Source: JBBRGG01 sp038240875
GTDB taxonomy: Bacteria; Planctomycetota; Phycisphaerae; Phycisphaerales; UBA1924
DNA length: 8,670 bases
Reading direction: 5' to 3'
Assembly (NCBI GenBank): GCA_038240875.1
Contig: JBBRGG010000158.1
Span: forward strand, 1-8,670
This document shows positions 7,236 to 8,670 of this stretch, piece by piece; positions within the stretch are counted from its first letter, which is position 1, and each line of letters opens with the position of its first letter. The notes under the pieces were generated by a model. It had not been told where the DNA came from and ran no database searches. It worked only from the letters and a program-made list of their open reading frames with translations. Made by a program: the position numbers and the translations under genes.

Positions 7236-7252
7236 GCCGAATGCCGAATGCC
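7236..7252. repeat. 7-bp tandem repeat next to the 13-bp array
   Basis: GCCGAAT occurs twice in a row (7236-7249) and is followed by GCC, directly after the 13-base array and 11 bases from the nuoK stop. It is short and would be unremarkable alone, but it is the third distinct tandem repeat in this gap. Confidence 0.6.
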
Positions 7253-7263
7253 TAGTCCAGTCT

Positions 7264-7629
7264 TTACCCCTTCATCTCCGACCACAACTCCGCATCCAGT
7301 GAATCACTTCTGCGAAACAAGAGCACGATCAGCGCAAGGCCCATCGCTGCTTCTGCCGCAGCAACCGTCAGCACAAAGATCACAAACGTCTGCCCGGTAA
7401 AGTCCATGTGATACCGCCCAAACGCAATCAGCGCGATCCCCGCCGCCTGGAACATCAGTTCCGTGCACAGGAACATGATGATGAGATTTCGCCGCGTCAA
7501 AAAGCCGATCAACCCAAGTACAAACATCACCATCGACACCACGAGATAATGCATCAGCGTGACTTGTCCCATGATCTCGGGATAGCCGCTTTGTGCCAGC
7601 ATGGTTAATGAACCTGGGATGTTGCTCAT
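7264..7629 (-). CDS. nuoK: NADH-quinone oxidoreductase subunit K
   Basis: NuoK is a small three-helix subunit of the complex I membrane arm, related to MrpC of cation antiporters. It relays protons between the quinone-site end and NuoN. The 121-residue product has the two essential membrane glutamates: Glu57 in FLCTELMFQAAGIAL (E. coli E36) and Glu93 in TVAAAEAAMGLAL (E. coli E72). RRN at 46-48, just before the second helix, is also conserved. It is about 20 residues longer than E. coli NuoK at the N-terminus. ATG at residue 26 would give the classic length. The ATG at 7629 is preferred because it overlaps the nuoJ stop as ATGA and follows AAGGTGG (7639-7633). A 245-base gap with tandem repeats separates its stop from nuoL. 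Confidence 0.96.
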   Translation of the reverse strand: MSNIPGSLTMLAQSGYPEIMGQVTLMHYLVVSMVMFVLGLIGFLTRRNLIIMFLCTELMFQAAGIALIAFGRYHMDFTGQTFVIFVLTVAAAEAAMGLALIVLLFRRSDSLDAELWSEMKG

Positions 7630-8657
7630 GCGCCACCTTCGGCTTTCGCAGCCGCATTGCTCGCTCTATGCCCAGCCATATTTTCAGCCGACTGGACCGG
7701 TGCCGAAGGCGACACATCCATCGACATCCCTAACTTCTGCGCCTGCTGCATCTTCAACTCTTCGTCGATCTGCACTTGCTTACGACTCAACACCACCGCG
7801 CCCAGCATCGCCATCAGCAAAATCACGCCCGCAATCTCGATCGCACCAGGATGGTCCCGCAGCAAGTTAAACCCAAGCGCCTCGATGTTCAGTGTCTTAA
7901 GCTCTTCAGGCCAAACAGCACGCTCGATCATCCTACGTGATCCGTCGGCAGACGTAATCGCAATCGTCCCAGACTCAAGGTCCATGTTCACGCGTGCGCC
8001 ATCACCGCTGCCCACCATCTCAACGCGTTCGCCTTCTTTGAGCAGGCCATTCTCCTTGAGCACCCGCTCAACCTTCCGTGGCATCTCGCCCAGCAACGCC
8101 GGAGCCGCATCCGCCTTCGCCACAGGCAGGCTCTGGCTACCGCGGAACATCAACGCCGTCAGCACGCCAAGCAGCACAAAGCCCACGACCGTCGCGACCA
8201 CTGGCTCGCGCGATTTGACGTCATACTCCGCCAAATACTCCACGTTCTCTTCCGGTGCCTGCGTTGCCAACATGATCACGAACAAGTACGTGATCAAAAT
8301 CGCGCCCGCATACACAATGATCAACGCAAAGGCCATGAACTCCGCCGACAAAATCAAGAACAACCCCGCCGTCGCAAGGATCGTCAAGATGAAGTACAAC
8401 GCGGCGTACACCGGCTTTGCATGCGTGATCACACGCAACGCCCCGCCCAGCGCAATCGCTCCAAAGACATAAAAATAGATGTTGGTGAACTGGTTCGACT
8501 GTGCGCCCTTCAGCGACAGCAGCATCACCATGATCCCGCCAGCCACCGCCGCGATCAGCGCACCAGCAAGCTGTGGCCCCAAAGCCTTCCTCGGCAGCGC
8601 CATCGCCACGCCGATTCCGCCCAGTGCTACCAAGCCGTACACCAAGAGTGGGTTCAT
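7626..8657 (-). CDS. nuoJ: NADH-quinone oxidoreductase subunit J, long form
   Basis: NuoJ is a membrane subunit at the junction of the complex I arms; its third helix moves during coupling. The canonical core is clear. Numbered from the ATG at 8657, a block at about 61-130 contains YVFGAIALGGALRVITHAKP, then SAEFMAFALIIVYAGAIL and TYLFVIML. A later block at about 257-292 contains IEALGFNLL and IEIAGVILLMAMLGAVVLSR. The protein is about 343 residues, against about 184 in E. coli. Three parts are extra: an N-terminal extension of about 55 residues with two likely membrane segments, a hydrophilic insertion at about 173-256 between the fourth and fifth canonical helices, and a polar C-terminal tail from about 294. 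ATG at 8657 is preferred as the start. An in-frame TTG lies three codons upstream, and the frame stays open to the window edge, so the 5' end is unproven. It overlaps nuoK by four bases. Confidence 0.9.
   Translation of the reverse strand: MNPLLVYGLVALGGIGVAMALPRKALGPQLAGALIAAVAGGIMVMLLSLKGAQSNQFTNIYFYVFGAIALGGALRVITHAKPVYAALYFILTILATAGLFLILSAEFMAFALIIVYAGAILITYLFVIMLATQAPEENVEYLAEYDVKSREPVVATVVGFVLLGVLTALMFRGSQSLPVAKADAAPALLGEMPRKVERVLKENGLLKEGERVEMVGSGDGARVNMDLESGTIAITSADGSRRMIERAVWPEELKTLNIEALGFNLLRDHPGAIEIAGVILLMAMLGAVVLSRKQVQIDEELKMQQAQKLGMSMDVSPSAPVQSAENMAGHRASNAAAKAEGGA
7627..7639 (-). promoter_or_regulatory. nuoK ribosome binding site and ATGA overlap with nuoJ
   Basis: AAGGTGG, one base from the ideal AAGGAGG, lies three bases before the ATG on the minus strand. 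That ATG shares its last two bases with the nuoJ TGA. This supports coupled translation of NuoJ and NuoK and the longer NuoK start. Confidence 0.65.
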
Positions 8658-8670
8658 CAGTTCCAAACGC

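Noticed and set aside
7138..7252. CRISPR array
   Set aside because: Units of 14, 13 and 7 bases are directly contiguous, with no spacers of regular length.
1..8670. Novel multi-gene system
   Set aside because: All intact genes are recognisable complex I subunits and the remainder is an RHS remnant and short repeats. Nothing suggests a new defence, mobile or biosynthetic system.

Overview
The window holds the distal, membrane-arm end of a bacterial respiratory complex I (NADH:quinone oxidoreductase, nuo) operon, read on the minus strand in the order nuoJ-nuoK-nuoL-nuoM-nuoN. It is followed downstream by a decayed RHS/YD-repeat gene on the plus strand. The sequence is bacterial and moderately GC-rich. 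Several features suggest Planctomycetota or a relative, possibly a Phycisphaerae-like lineage: the style of the RHS remnant, the long NuoJ with a TYLFVIML motif, and the long alanine- and histidine-rich loops. This placement is an inference from protein style and was not tested by search.

Layout in window order. Bases 1-336 hold no intact gene. Bases 337-892 carry a broken RHS/YD-repeat coding sequence (plus strand) with a TGA just upstream of it, an internal TAG and several frame changes. nuoN (949-2706, minus) converges on it. nuoM (2703-4454) overlaps nuoN by four bases (GTGA). A 125-base gap with a small palindrome separates nuoM from nuoL (4580-7018). A 245-base gap with three different short tandem repeats separates nuoL from nuoK (7264-7629). 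nuoK overlaps nuoJ (7626 to about 8657) by four bases (ATGA). nuoJ runs to within a few bases of the window edge, and nuoA-I, if present, lie beyond it.

How the genes work together. NuoL, NuoM and NuoN are the three antiporter-like proton-pumping subunits. NuoK and NuoJ form the section linking them to the quinone-binding arm. The proton-pathway Glu and Lys residues I could locate by alignment from memory to the E. coli subunits are all present, so the complex looks functional. Unusual points are the large hydrophilic insertion and N-terminal extension of NuoJ, histidine-rich loops at the equivalent place in NuoL and NuoM, and tandem repeats interrupting an otherwise tightly packed operon. 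I see no evidence for a novel multi-gene system, phage, CRISPR or defence locus.
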